From: Ashinkailepas kermadecensis | Lineage: Eukaryota; Arthropoda; Thecostraca; Neolepadidae | DNA length: 64,000 bases | Direction: 5' to 3' | Assembly: GCA_034440615.1 (NCBI GenBank) | Contig: JAOTOM010004955.1 | Span: forward strand, 234,001 to 298,000 | In this document: positions 55,170 through 64,000 of the stretch, piece by piece | Position numbering within the stretch: the stretch's first letter is position 1 | Layout of the letters: the number at the start of each line of letters is the position of its first letter | Translations under genes and position numbers: made by a program | Notes under the pieces: model-generated | The model's input: only the letters and a program-made list of their open reading frames with translations | Database searches by the model: none | Told to the model about the DNA's origin: nothing

Positions 55170-55910
55170 GTCAAGTCAGGGGGCCAGGCACGTAGCCAGA
55201 CGAAATCATAAAGGGGGACGATCGTCTTCTCCTCTGGCTTCACCTAGTGTGCGTACATCCATAGGCGTCAGATGCTGGAACCAGTGGGGACACTGGGAGA
55301 ATGTGCCCCCGCAAAAACTGATACCCTTCCGGCCGGGAAAAGGGTGCCCCTCTGGGAAGGCTTGAGTGCACACCCGTCAAATTTTTCAGCCAGAGGTGTC
55401 CCTCTGAGAGAAAAAGGAGTCCTTCCAATGTGTAGGAGTGCATCCTACTCTAAATTGTCAGCCAGAGGCGCCTCTTGTATAAGGAAAAAACACTATTATT
55501 TAAGCCAGAGGCCGCCCCTCTGAAGAAAAATGCGACCCTTTAGTTTGCTCGAGTGTACTTACCCTCCCCCCACACACAATGTTTTTCAGCCAATGGCGCC
55601 ACTCCGAAGAAATGGCTCTCCTCCAGAGACAAAGTGCCCCAATGACAATTCCTGGATCGGCCCCTGATGGGCGAAATGCTAAATGCGATTGGGGAACATG
55701 GTTTCTCTGGGCTCTCGACTCCTTAAGAAGGGGACATGCTTCCCCAGCACTCCGAGTTGCTGAAGGCCTGTGAGGGAAAAAGTGCCCCTCTGAGACGAAA
55801 AATCCCCCTAGGGGGATATTCTATGCATACCTATAGGTATGCTCAAGTGCTATTCAGGCTCCTCCACGCTCAGCGGATTTATCCTGTGAATGGACACCGA
55901 ATACGCCACT
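55170..55910. mobile_element. 'GCGCCCCTCC' family repeat, longest copy
   Basis: Four or five tandemly arranged segments (CAGCCAGAGGTGTCCCTCTG, CAGCCAGAGGCGCCTCTTG, AGCCAGAGGCCGCCCCTCTG, CAGCCAATGGCGCCACTCCG) are followed by AATTCCTGGATCGGCCCCTG at 55648-55667. This is the order seen beside the tetraspanin gene, and further segments continue to 55810. No protein. Confidence 0.65.
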
Positions 55911-56284
55911 CCAAGGAAATGTGACCCCATAGCATTCTTCGATCTGCCCATGATATGTCTGTGGTGGAGATGGCCTCGTCGCCGCCAGCCACGGCGGAGG
56001 AAGCTGTTGGAGCTGCGGTTTCGGTGGCTGCAGCAGCCACCCGAGAGGCAGGATCAGCGGTGTTGGTGCTGTGTTGTCACAGCCCAGTGGGTTTACACCG
56101 CGGCGTATCAGCATCAGAATGCTCAGAAGTCAGAGACGATATCTACATCCTGCACCGCCTCGCACCAGCCCGAAGAACCCTTCAAGGCTGTCCTGTGCTA
56201 GATGACGCATTAGGAGGAACATGCTCTCTCCATATTTCCACCGTACGTCTTGGAAGAGGCCTCGCACCGACCGCACCTTCATTA

Positions 56285-56500
56285 AGAGGCCTTTCTGAGT
56301 GGGAGGTCGATCACTCGACGAGCGAGCTCATCCGCCCACTCGTTGCCTGAAATCCCCATGTGGCCAGGGACCCAGAGCAGTGTGAGTTGGAGGTGAGCGT
56401 GATGGGCGTGGTAGAGTTGGCGGATATCGTGGAGTGTGGGGTGGGAGGTGTCGTGTATGGCTGCGAGAGCGTCAATGTGTAGACGGGTGACGTCATGGTC
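56285..56500 (-). mobile_element. Non-LTR retrotransposon RNase H domain, C-terminal half (fragment)
   Basis: Minus-strand frame reads LHIDALAAIHDTSHPTLHDI, then LTLLWVPGHMGISGNEWADE, LARR. The sequence WVPGHxGIxGNExAD is the conserved last part of RNase H in I/jockey-type elements. The DEDD N-terminal residues are absent on this strand. Confidence 0.8.
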
Positions 56501-57140
56501 CCGCGTGTCGCCAAGGCGACGCGTGCCTTCCGATTGGCTTGTTGCTTTCGCGCCGAAAGATCCCCGGCCGCGGGAGTGTGAGAATAAAGCTGGCCGCGGG
56601 CGGACGTGCGGTCCGCCCGTGCGGGTTGGACTGAAAGCTGTCATGCGTGTTTGCGGTTCGGACCCGACGACTGCATTGTTCGGACCCAGCGACTACAAAT
56701 GGATGTGTTGAGTAATGTGTTGTTAGGCTGGTTAGGATGACTATACTAACTGTGCCGTGTAAAACGAATGGTGTGGTGTTAGTTTTGTTTGGCCAGTGTT
56801 GGTGGACTCGCCAGTCTCCGGGTTGAGGCCCACCTCCCTCGTCTACAACACCGCAGAACACTCCAACTCAAGTTAGGTACTGTACTACCTTCGGACCACA
56901 TGATCACAACACAATCACCCCGTCCGTTTAGCACTCTGTAGCCCCCGTTCGACGTACCTATAACCGAAATAAACAAAATATTGCTATGCATCTGAAGATA
57001 TCCTTACACTCGCACTGAAATTCTCCGAGTTAACCCCCGGCAAATCACCCACCCCACCCCACCCATACTCACGTTTTGGCACATGCAACATCCCAAGTTC
57101 GATTATCTCTTTCGGGAAAAAAAAACTTTCCCCAATCGAA
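56501..57140. other. No gene seen
   Basis: GC-rich part at 56500-56640, then AT-richer sequence. Nothing further recognised. Confidence 0.35.
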
Positions 57141-57149
57141 ATTCAACTG

Positions 57150-57262
57150 ACATTTTTCGAGCATCCCAAGCAGCCCACCCCCAACACACATACTTTTACA
57201 CTGACGACTCCCGTACCACAGACGGTACGGGCGCCGCCTGGTGCGGTGGACCTGACAGCGTA
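57150..57262 (+). mobile_element. Possible RNase H N-terminal fragment, opposite orientation
   Basis: Plus-strand frame has TYFYTDDSRTTDGTGAAWC, resembling the first RNase H strands (YTDGSxxxDGxGAAxV) with one Gly-to-Asp change. It would complement the C-terminal half at 56285-56500 but lies on the other strand. Confidence 0.5.
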
Positions 57263-57960
57263 TCATTACCTACACAGGTCCTAACCTCCACAGCTTATAA
57301 CATGCACAAATTCAACATACCCAAAGAAGTCGTAACCTCCACAATTAATAACCTCCACAACTCACAACCTCCACAACTGCGACGCGGTCATAAACTCAAC
57401 CACCGGCGGATCCAGGGAGGGGCCATTCCGGCCATGGCCCCCGGAAGCGCTTAAAAGGGGGGGGCATAGTGTCTTTTGCCCCCCCCCTCCCCGAAACCAA
57501 CAGAAGTCAACTAAATTAAAATGCAGTAACCTTTGCCGAGGTTAAAAAATAGCGTCTGGATGAAAGAATCTCAAATTTTAATGATTTGTTTAATTAAAAA
57601 TAATTATTTGGAAGCCAGTATGGTAGTATAGTATATTCTGACGCACATCGAGGGTTCCATGCTGTTCAAGTTCTGCTTACAGCAAGAGTTGAAAAAATAA
57701 GTGTGTACACGTGCACGAACGTTGACGTGGTACAAGACGTTGAACGTGAACGTGAACGTTTTGGTAAACAAGAACAAAAACCCGGTAACATAGAAACGGT
57801 GGAGGTAGGCTGTGGCCCCTACACAGGAAATTATGTTGTCATTAAGTATTATTTTTTAAAATGGAACCCTTTGCGAAATATTGGTCGAAATCCGGTGCTT
57901 TTAACCAAAAATAGTGGGGAATGGGCATCCTCCGAATCCGTTCGACCCATCCCCTGATAC
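57263..57960. other. No gene; transposon-end-like G/C-tracts
   Basis: GGCGGATCCAGGGAGGGGCC at 57405 and poly-G/poly-C tracts at 57455-57490. Also tandem GTGAACGTGAACGTTT near 57745. Confidence 0.35.
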
Positions 57961-57999
57961 AATGCCTAGGTACGCCACTGGGGGAGGGGAGGGGGGGGC

Positions 58000-58060
58000 T
58001 GACGCCGAAAACCGAAAGTTGCCCCCCCCCCAAACCGGTGGGCTAGATCCGCCAGTGACC
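58000..58060. mobile_element. Transposon terminus (CACTGGCGGATCTAGCCC-type), copy 1
   Basis: ACGCCGAAAACCGAAAGTTG, C-tract, AAACCGGTGGGCTAGATCCG, CCAGTG. The same string occurs at 59808-59868. In reverse complement it begins CACTGGCGGATC, typical in form of a DNA-transposon end. The preceding GCCACTGGGGGAGGGG at 57973 may be the other end. Confidence 0.6.
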
Positions 58061-58220
58061 GAACCTAAGCTGTTCTTGAAGAAGAAAAAATCATTTTTTT
58101 TTCTCAAATTTTTGTGATTTTTTTTGGAAACTTCGGTATTATCGTGTTTTAAGATGATAACAAGAATACATAGTTTTTACACACATTTCAGTCCATAAAG
58201 CCAACAAATGGGTTAGGTTT

Positions 58221-58250
58221 GGTAGGTTAGGTTAGGTTAGGTTAGGTTAG
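58221..58250 (+). repeat. Interstitial (GGTTA)n telomere-type repeat
   Basis: Six contiguous GGTTA units, with two degenerate ones before. TTAGG is the arthropod telomere repeat. Confidence 0.85.
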
Positions 58251-59340
58251 TTTAGGTTTTTATGGTCGAAAAATGTTTCGAAAAAAATGTTCCTTTTTCA
58301 TTTGCACAGAAAATAGGTGGTCCCATTTTCTTAGTCACCTTCACAAACATGGTATTCTGAAGGATAATTCCCTTTAAAAAAAACACTTTATACTGCAAAT
58401 TTGCACATTTTGTCCGCAAGATATCCTTTTTAACAATGGCAAATCTTAAAACCAGACATTGAAAAAGAAGTTGCTGAAATCCAAGGATTTTTATTTGGAG
58501 GGGGGCTGCCCGTCTATCTTGTCCAAACTTACCGCGTCCCTGGTGCGCCCCCCCCCCCCCCATTTCGAAACCGTGGCTACACCCATGATCACAGCCATCC
58601 ATGCATCAGCTTGGTATGTTAATCACATGTGAAGACTTTCTCAGAAAGTAATGTCTTTTTCTTCAGTTTCATCGATTCGTAATCCATCAGCACCACCAAG
58701 GTGGTAGGAAATACCCACACAATGGCAGATGGCAGAAGTTGATCGTTCTTTACATTGGCTTATTACATTAGAAGCATAATTTGTTAACTCATATGGTTTG
58801 CTTTGAACTGATTATTGTTCTAGCAAAATCCTAAATCCTAAATCCTAAATTAAGCGCTGTCACCAATTTGTGCCGCTCTCTATGGGCTTAGTGGACATGC
58901 CTAGATATGCTCCGTGGGAGACGTGTCATTTGTTGCGATTTTCAAGATCAATTCCAGATCAATTCCACGTAGTTTTGTGTAAGATGAGCCATCTTCGAAG
59001 GATCTTCTCACGATCTTTGGACTAAATTCAGTGAAATATAGCGCCCTCTCAGCTTCGCTCCCCTTCCGCAAAGACCATTGATCGATCACTGTGTGATTAG
59101 TCACACAGCGCTTCTGGCAGTTGTTTGGCCACCGCACTGGTGCTTATTGCTGAAGCACATGTGCATACATATATATCGCATCGTGAGCTATGTTTATGGC
59201 AATGAAATCATCATCGTTTAATACAACGAAGAATGGCTCTTAGATGCTCCTGGGTTTTAGACATTGCGTGTAAAGAAAGCATACGACCTTCAATATACCA
59301 GGAGGTGCTGAGTTGACATCAAAAGTAACGTTAAGGATTA
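58251..59340. other. No gene seen; diverged repeat copy at 58285-58370
   Basis: CATTTGCACAGAAAATAGGT resembles the repeat at 54205. Otherwise AT-rich, with a C-tract at 58549-58560. Confidence 0.4.
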
Positions 59341-59344
59341 TACT

Positions 59345-59700
59345 TTATTACTCAACGTATGCCAGTGCCAGCGACGAGCAAACAACGGAATGAGATACAA
59401 ACGAAACTGTCCCACGGCTGGAACGGCACGGGAGCGGTGTGTGAGGGCAGCGGCCAGAGGCGACCACCACCGGACGCGGCGCTCGGAAAACGGACGATGC
59501 AAGAACCCCGAACGGAGCAGAACGGGATGGTGGCAGAAAGCGTGCGAAACAGCACGACACGAATGGAAACGAAATGGTTCAAGAACGGACCAAGAAGCGA
59601 AAAGTTAGTTAGTTTGCTAAACAGTTGGTTAGTTAGGTTTAATGGCGCTTTGACCAGAAGATGTCATCACTTATCGCCCATAAAGTCCATTTTAGTGTGT
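59345..59700 (+). other. GC-rich patch followed by SINE-tail-like sequence
   Basis: ATG-initiated frame at 59359-59808 (149 codons) has no recognisable domain. GGTTAGTTAGGTTTAATGGC, GCTTTGACCAGAAGATGTCAT at 59628-59670 resembles the family B SINE tail also seen near 61820 and 63645. Confidence 0.35.
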
Positions 59701-59807
59701 CAGAGCCCTATGAGAGGTGCCTCAGAGGTGAGTGTACGACCTGAAATCCGATCGCTCTCAGACATTGGAATGTGCTTCCGAATTTCAGAATTAATTACGC
59801 CGAAATA

Positions 59808-59868
59808 ATGACGCCGAAAACCGAAAGTTTCCCCCCCCCCCAAACCGGTGGGCTAGATCCGCCAGTGA
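59808..59868. mobile_element. Transposon terminus, copy 2
   Basis: Nearly identical to 58000-58060 (ACGCCGAAAACCGAAAGTTT, C-tract, AAACCGGTGGGCTAGATCCG, CCAGTG). Confidence 0.6.
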
Positions 59869-60027
59869 ACTCAACAGCTGAGAACCTCCACAACTACGAA
59901 GCGGTTATAGCCTCCACAGTTCACAACCTCCACAACTCCAAAGCGGTCATAACTTGTACAGGTCACACACTCAACAACTCCGAAACGGTCATAACCTTCA
60001 CAGCTCACATACTAACCCAACGTAACC

Positions 60028-60063
60028 TATCCTAACCTAACCCAACCTAACCTAACCTAACCT
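60028..60063 (-). repeat. Interstitial (CCTAA)n telomere-type repeat
   Basis: CCTAACCTAACCCAACCTAA followed by CCTAACCTAACC, i.e. TTAGG repeats on the minus strand. It lies 1.8 kb from the opposite-strand tract at 58221. Confidence 0.85.
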
Positions 60064-60174
60064 TCCGACTTTTGGAAGTTATCTTTCAATTTGGAAGCTA
60101 ACTTCCAAGTTTTGGAACTTGACTTCGAATTTGGAATTTATGAGCGTTAGAAATTGTGAACTTTGGAAAATATG

Positions 60175-60870
60175 AACGCCTCCCCCTCGGGGTCATGCTT
60201 CCCTTGGTCCCTTCGGAGCCCGAGGGAGCCGTTTAACACGTTGTGTTTAACATAGGCGGTGACGAAGCACACAATACATTTGCAGCTGCAGGTGGCATGA
60301 GAGCGACTGGAGAGGGTCCCAGTGCCAGTAATTGAAGCGCCCCTGAGCCTACGTGAGGGGCCCCTGGGCCGGCGTGAACGGCCCCTGGGCCGACATTGGA
60401 CGCTTGTTGGAAGGGCCCCCGGGCTGATGGCGAAGGCCCGACTAGTAAAGAGGGCCCTTGAGTCAACGGAGATGGTCACTGAGCTAACGGAGAGGGCCTC
60501 TAGCGGCCGGGGAGGAACCAGAGCTGATATAAAGGGTCCCTAGGCCGAGGGGCGCAATCAAGATTTTCCTAAGAGGGCGTACACATTTGTACAGGGACCC
60601 TGGCAGCCTGGGCCCCTTTAAGTGACATGCAACCCGTGACTGCCCAGGAGCCCTCGCCGCGAGCTCAGGGACCCTGTTTACTTGCGGTGGCTCTCTCCGT
60701 CAGGTTGAGAACCCTTTCAACGACCTAGGCCCCCTTAGTCAGTCCATGGCCCTCCATATCGGCTTGGGTCGCTCAGCCTTCCCGGGGGCCCTCTCCGATG
60801 GCCCGGGATCTTTTCCAGTGACTAGAGCCCTCTGTTGGATGACGGGCCCCGCGGCGCCTCTTCCGGCCTT
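60175..60870 (-). repeat. Inverted copy of the 9.7-11.2-kb array element
   Basis: The reverse complement of 60175-60300 matches 11120-11230 (GCTTCGTCACCGCCTATGTT, AAACACAACGTG, AGCATGACCCC). The adjoining sequence to 60870 is a degenerate GGGCCCCTGGGCCGACGTGA repeat like that at 9660-10200. Here the array has not expanded into a homogeneous block. Confidence 0.7.
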
Positions 60871-61019
60871 TGGCCATTAGTTTAGAGTGAGAAGGAAAGG
60901 TACAATTTGAAGTGGTGAGAGAAACTTCGGATGAGTGTGGTGAGATCAGAAAAGATTTGGATTTAGTACTCCTCCCAGCGAGAGAAGGGCTGCTAAAGTC
61001 CGGGTGAAACTTTGGATGG

Positions 61020-61400
61020 CCACCAGTGGCGCACCGGAGGGGGGGCCCAGGGGGCCCGGTCCCCCCCCCCCCCCCATGAGACCAAAGTGCCCTTTTGGCC
61101 AAAAGTGCCCTTTTGACCGAAAAGTGCCCTCTTGGCCGGAAAGTCCAAAGTTTAGCCCAAAAGTCACCTGCCTTGTGATAAGGCAGGTGATTTTTGGGCT
61201 AAATTTGGGACATTCCGGCCAAAAAATCATTTTTCTAGCAATTTTAAAACAAATTGTTTTAAAATTGCTTGCCCCCCCCGGTCAGCAAACCTCCCAGTAT
61301 GCCCCGGGCCGCAAAGTGCCCTTTTGGAGCCGGTCAAGTGCCCTTTTGGAGCCGGCCAAGTGCCCTTTTCGGTCCGGGCCCCCCCATGGAAAAATCCTGG
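61020..61400. mobile_element. Palindromic repeat element with AAGTGCCCTTTTGGCC units
   Basis: Starts near CAGTGGCGCACCGGAGGGGG and ends near GGGTGCGCGCCTGATGGCCA. It contains five AGTGCCCTTTTGG units and two strong hairpins: 61151-61200 (TTTAGCCCAAAAGTCACCTG paired with CAGGTGATTTTTGGGCTAAA) and 61235-61270 (GCAATTTTAAAACAA paired with TTGTTTTAAAATTGC). Looks like a non-autonomous DNA element. Confidence 0.6.
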
Positions 61401-62395
61401 GTGCGCGCCTGATGGCCACCCGTTGGTGAAGTGCCCGCTTCTCCACGGGTATCACTTTAACAAGAAGATTAATCCTCCGTAAGCGTTTGGATATATTAAT
61501 CAATGCGTTGCAAGCTGTGTTGTCGCCACGAAACCCACGAGGACCAGCTATGGTACGATGCTACCTGCAATACAGCCCAGACATTTACAGAGCGCACCTT
61601 CCCTTGGTCAGCAAAAAAAAACTGCAAGTCCAAGGGGCACCACTGTGGGAACCAATTCAATGTAGGAATAAATGACCAGGCAGCACTGTGCAAATTATTA
61701 TGCACTCAAGCATCTGTCAGTAGTTCATTGGTGGTCGTTGGTCTTATCGCTGCACAAATGCATCCTGATATGCTTTGCGGTATGGTTCGTAAGTATGTGC
61801 ATAGATGGAGGCTTCTTAGTTAGTTAGATATTTGGGCTATAAGGCGCATCGACCAGAGTTGATCATTCGCATCCACGATGGAGGCTTGTTAAAGTGCTTG
61901 ATGAGTTGAGTGCAGTTATAAAGAAGCCTCGAGTTAAGTTGAGTAAACTCATGTTGTCAAGCTTGCATTTTCAGTCACGGGTCACTTTTCAATTCTGTGC
62001 TAGAGTTCTCCATCGTACACTATTTCCTACTTGAACTTGAATATTATGGCTGCTGGCCAAAAAAATATCTGATGTACTGAAGTATCTGTCATTAATGACA
62101 CTGGTGCCAAAATCTATTGGTGTCAATAGTGTACCTAGAATATGCATCAGGAAGGGGCGAACAGTTTTGTGCGAGAGCTCGTCGATTTTTTTTTGCAGTT
62201 TCAATTACATTTCCTATTTTGAACGAACGCGTCAAATAAAAAGGGAACGTATAAGAATATTTCGTGAAATATGCTCATAAAACATGCAATGGTCACAATA
62301 CAAGTTACGCAATACACAATGCACAATAGCTATGATGCACAGAGCACACGACAAGCATGAGGAACACTCATGCACTTATGCGGTCGGTAGGTGTC
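61401..62395. other. No gene; SINE-tail-like segment at 61818-61885
   Basis: TTAGTTAGATATTTGGGCTA, TAAGGCGCATCGACCAGAGT, TGATCAT is a relative of the family B SINE tail. No exon recognised. Confidence 0.4.
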
Positions 62396-62397
62396 TA

Positions 62398-63602
62398 TCA
62401 CATAGGGGCAGATGCGTGTATGTCTTTGCAGTGTAGCAGGATGGTGGTGTTAGCTGTGAGTAGGTGTCTGGTGAGATGTGTGCTGTGCTCTGTTGAAAGG
62501 TGACTTTCTGTGCCACCATCCTGGAGATACATGGTGAGGCGGCAGCTTAGTGTAGTAGTTGTGTGACCGATGTAGTAGGCGTTACGGGTTTCGCAGTCCC
62601 AGGTAGTGCACTTGAAACGATTTACTACGTCGGTCTGTTGCAATGTGGTAGGTTTGAAGGTGTTGTTCCATAGAACGAGGGATGCTGTTTTTGGTGTCTG
62701 GTGGTAAACAACGAAACGAATTGTGTGATCATGCTGGACAGGTGTGGTGTTATTCAAGACAATGTCGGGTATACACCCGGATCATACCGCGCCGGTAGCT
62801 ATCAGTACAATCGCCTTCGCCGTTCATGCATTGTCCTAGGTTTGTAGGCTTTACGTATACGTCGGTTTGGAATTTTTCACCACTAGCATCGATCATGAGG
62901 TCGAAAAAAGAAGCTTATTACTAACATTCAGTTGTACGGTAAATCCTAGTCCAGATTCTGCCTCGAGTTTTGCTTTCAGACCAGGAAGATCATCAACACT
63001 GACCACATCAACGAAAATATAATCTACGTACCTATAGTACATGAACGGCCGGACGGCGTCTTCATACAGTAGGTACTTTTCCTTCAATATAGCTCACATA
63101 GGCTTGTGCGAATAACACACCAAGAGGGGAGCCCATGGCCCCGCCGTTAATTTGTTGGTAAAGGTTACCTCTGGACAGCGAATGGGCACTTTCATGGTGC
63201 AGGTGCACAACATTTCACGTAGAACATTTCGGGGCAACTTGGGTGGCTAGTGTCAGGATTTTCATACACATAGTTCAAAATTATGTTAATCGTTCTCTGG
63301 ACTGGGGCATTGGTGAAAAGACTGACGACGTCTAGAGAGGCCAGCATACTTTTGGGATTGTTAGCTCGCTGGATGTCCACAAAGTCCGCCGATGACTTCA
63401 CTGAGTGTTCGGTGGGTATGTATGGAGATATTAAAGCGTTCAGCTTTTTTGCCAAATGGTACGTGGACGACAGAATTTGTGAGATGATGGGGCTGATTGG
63501 TTGTCCCTCTTTGTGTGTTTTAACATATCCATACAGGTCGGTACTCGCCAGTAACTCTCTGAAAATGTACGCCACCAACCTCTGCAATAGCCGCACGGAT
63601 TA
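62398..63602 (-). mobile_element. Penelope-like element (RT plus GIY-YIG-like end), broken
   Basis: In minus-strand order: YGYVKTHKEGQPISPIIS (PLE 'YGxPKxHK' start), SADFVDIQ, LASLDVVSLFTNAPVQRTIN (RT motif A), then INGGAMGSPLGVLFAQAYVS (motif B, about 63105-63170). A frameshift near 63080 precedes YEDAVRPFMYYRYVDYIF, where motif C YVDD has its second Asp changed to Tyr. The 3' part at 62398-62757 has KCTTWDCETRNAYYIGHTTT, fitting the GIY-YIG nuclease region of Penelope elements. Frameshift, catalytic substitution and missing N-terminus mean it is dead. Confidence 0.85.
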
Positions 63603-63639
63603 GTTTGTTGACGTGAATCTTCAGTGCTGCGGTTGGGTC

Positions 63640-63715
63640 GGTTGGTTATTTGGGCTTAGGGGCGCATTGGCTGCGTTGGTCATACAGCGCCTATAACAAT
63701 GTTAGATGGTACCAA
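63640..63715 (-). mobile_element. SINE family B-like tail
   Basis: TCGGTTGGTTATTTGGGCTT, AGGGGCGCATTGGCTGCGTT, GGTCATACAGCGCC parallels the tail of the family B SINE (GGTTGGTTATTGGTTTTACG, ATATAGCGTC). The tRNA-like head is missing, so this is a truncated or related subfamily copy. Confidence 0.5.
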
Positions 63716-63792
63716 TGGTCTCGAACGGTTCAACAGTAGTACATGAACTTAGATAATACAAGCAAGTCATTCCGATCTTCTAGTTTTACATG

Positions 63793-64000
63793 TTAGTGAG
63801 GTGCATAAATCGTTCTAAAGTCGACATCTGAAAGAAAGCGAAGAAGCTGTCCCGAAGTTACCGCGCGCGAGTGGTCAACTAGGAGATCGCGAAGTGACAG
63901 CGACCGTACGACTCCAAAGAGGCGTCTGCGATCATCGGCCAGCAGAGGGCATGCAATCAGAACGTGTCGCACTGACAGCAATGCGTGACATCGAGGGCAG
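63793..64000 (-). mobile_element. Non-LTR retrotransposon ORF2 C-terminus, cut by the window edge
   Basis: From the right edge the minus strand reads CPRCHALLSVRHVLIACPLL, ADDRRRLFGVVRSLSLRDLL, QLLRFLSDVDFRTIYAPH and a stop at 63793. This is the zinc-binding CxxC..H..C tail followed by the 'LLxFLxxxxF' end, as found after RNase H in I/jockey/R1-type elements. The frame is intact as far as visible, and the element continues beyond 64000. Confidence 0.82.

Overview
This is a eukaryotic nuclear window, most likely from an arthropod and plausibly a crustacean. Genes contain spliceosomal introns with GT..AG borders. Coding exons are very GC-rich and sit in a repeat-dense, much more AT-rich background. 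Short (TTAGG)n tracts, the arthropod telomere motif, occur at 58.2 and 60.0 kb. The sequence alone does not fix the species.

Three genes can be supported, all on the minus strand. (1) A peripherin-2/ROM1-like tetraspanin at 15.2-16.3 kb has one large exon, which probably splices on downstream. (2) An AtuA/DUF1446-family protein of 634 aa at 17.6-19.5 kb has an uninterrupted frame and a likely mitochondrial presequence. (3) A 12-exon PMS1 mismatch-repair gene runs from 47.87 to 25.67 kb. I assembled it from homology plus GT/AG borders, and every exon junction keeps a compatible reading phase. The model gives about 1022 aa: an N-terminal GHKL ATPase, a low-complexity linker with in-frame 12-residue repeats, an HMG box split over two exons, and a MutL C-terminal domain.

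Layout: 0-15 kb is mostly repeats (a 48-bp GC minisatellite, dinucleotide tracts, two tRNA-derived SINEs, a large CACGTCGGCC array, ~155-bp degenerate tandem units). 15-19.5 kb holds the tetraspanin and AtuA genes. 19.7-25.2 kb holds dispersed repeats, a CR1-like fragment and SINEs. 25.7-47.9 kb is PMS1, with introns full of minisatellites and retroelement scraps. 48.4-50.9 kb is a decayed Ty3/gypsy element. 51.4-54.4 kb holds ~0.4-kb tandem repeats, an intact 340-bp MITE with an 8-bp target duplication, and an inverted repeat family. 55-61.5 kb holds transposon ends, RNase H fragments and hairpins. 62.4-63.6 kb is a broken Penelope-like element, and the right edge cuts a non-LTR element.

The most unusual observation is that four of the eleven PMS1 splice acceptors (exons 5, 6, 9 and 11) are the terminal unit of a tandem array, or of a duplication, whose unit contains the acceptor itself. 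The minisatellites therefore appear to have grown out of the 3' splice sites. I see no evidence for a bacterial-type defence system, a CRISPR array or an operon.
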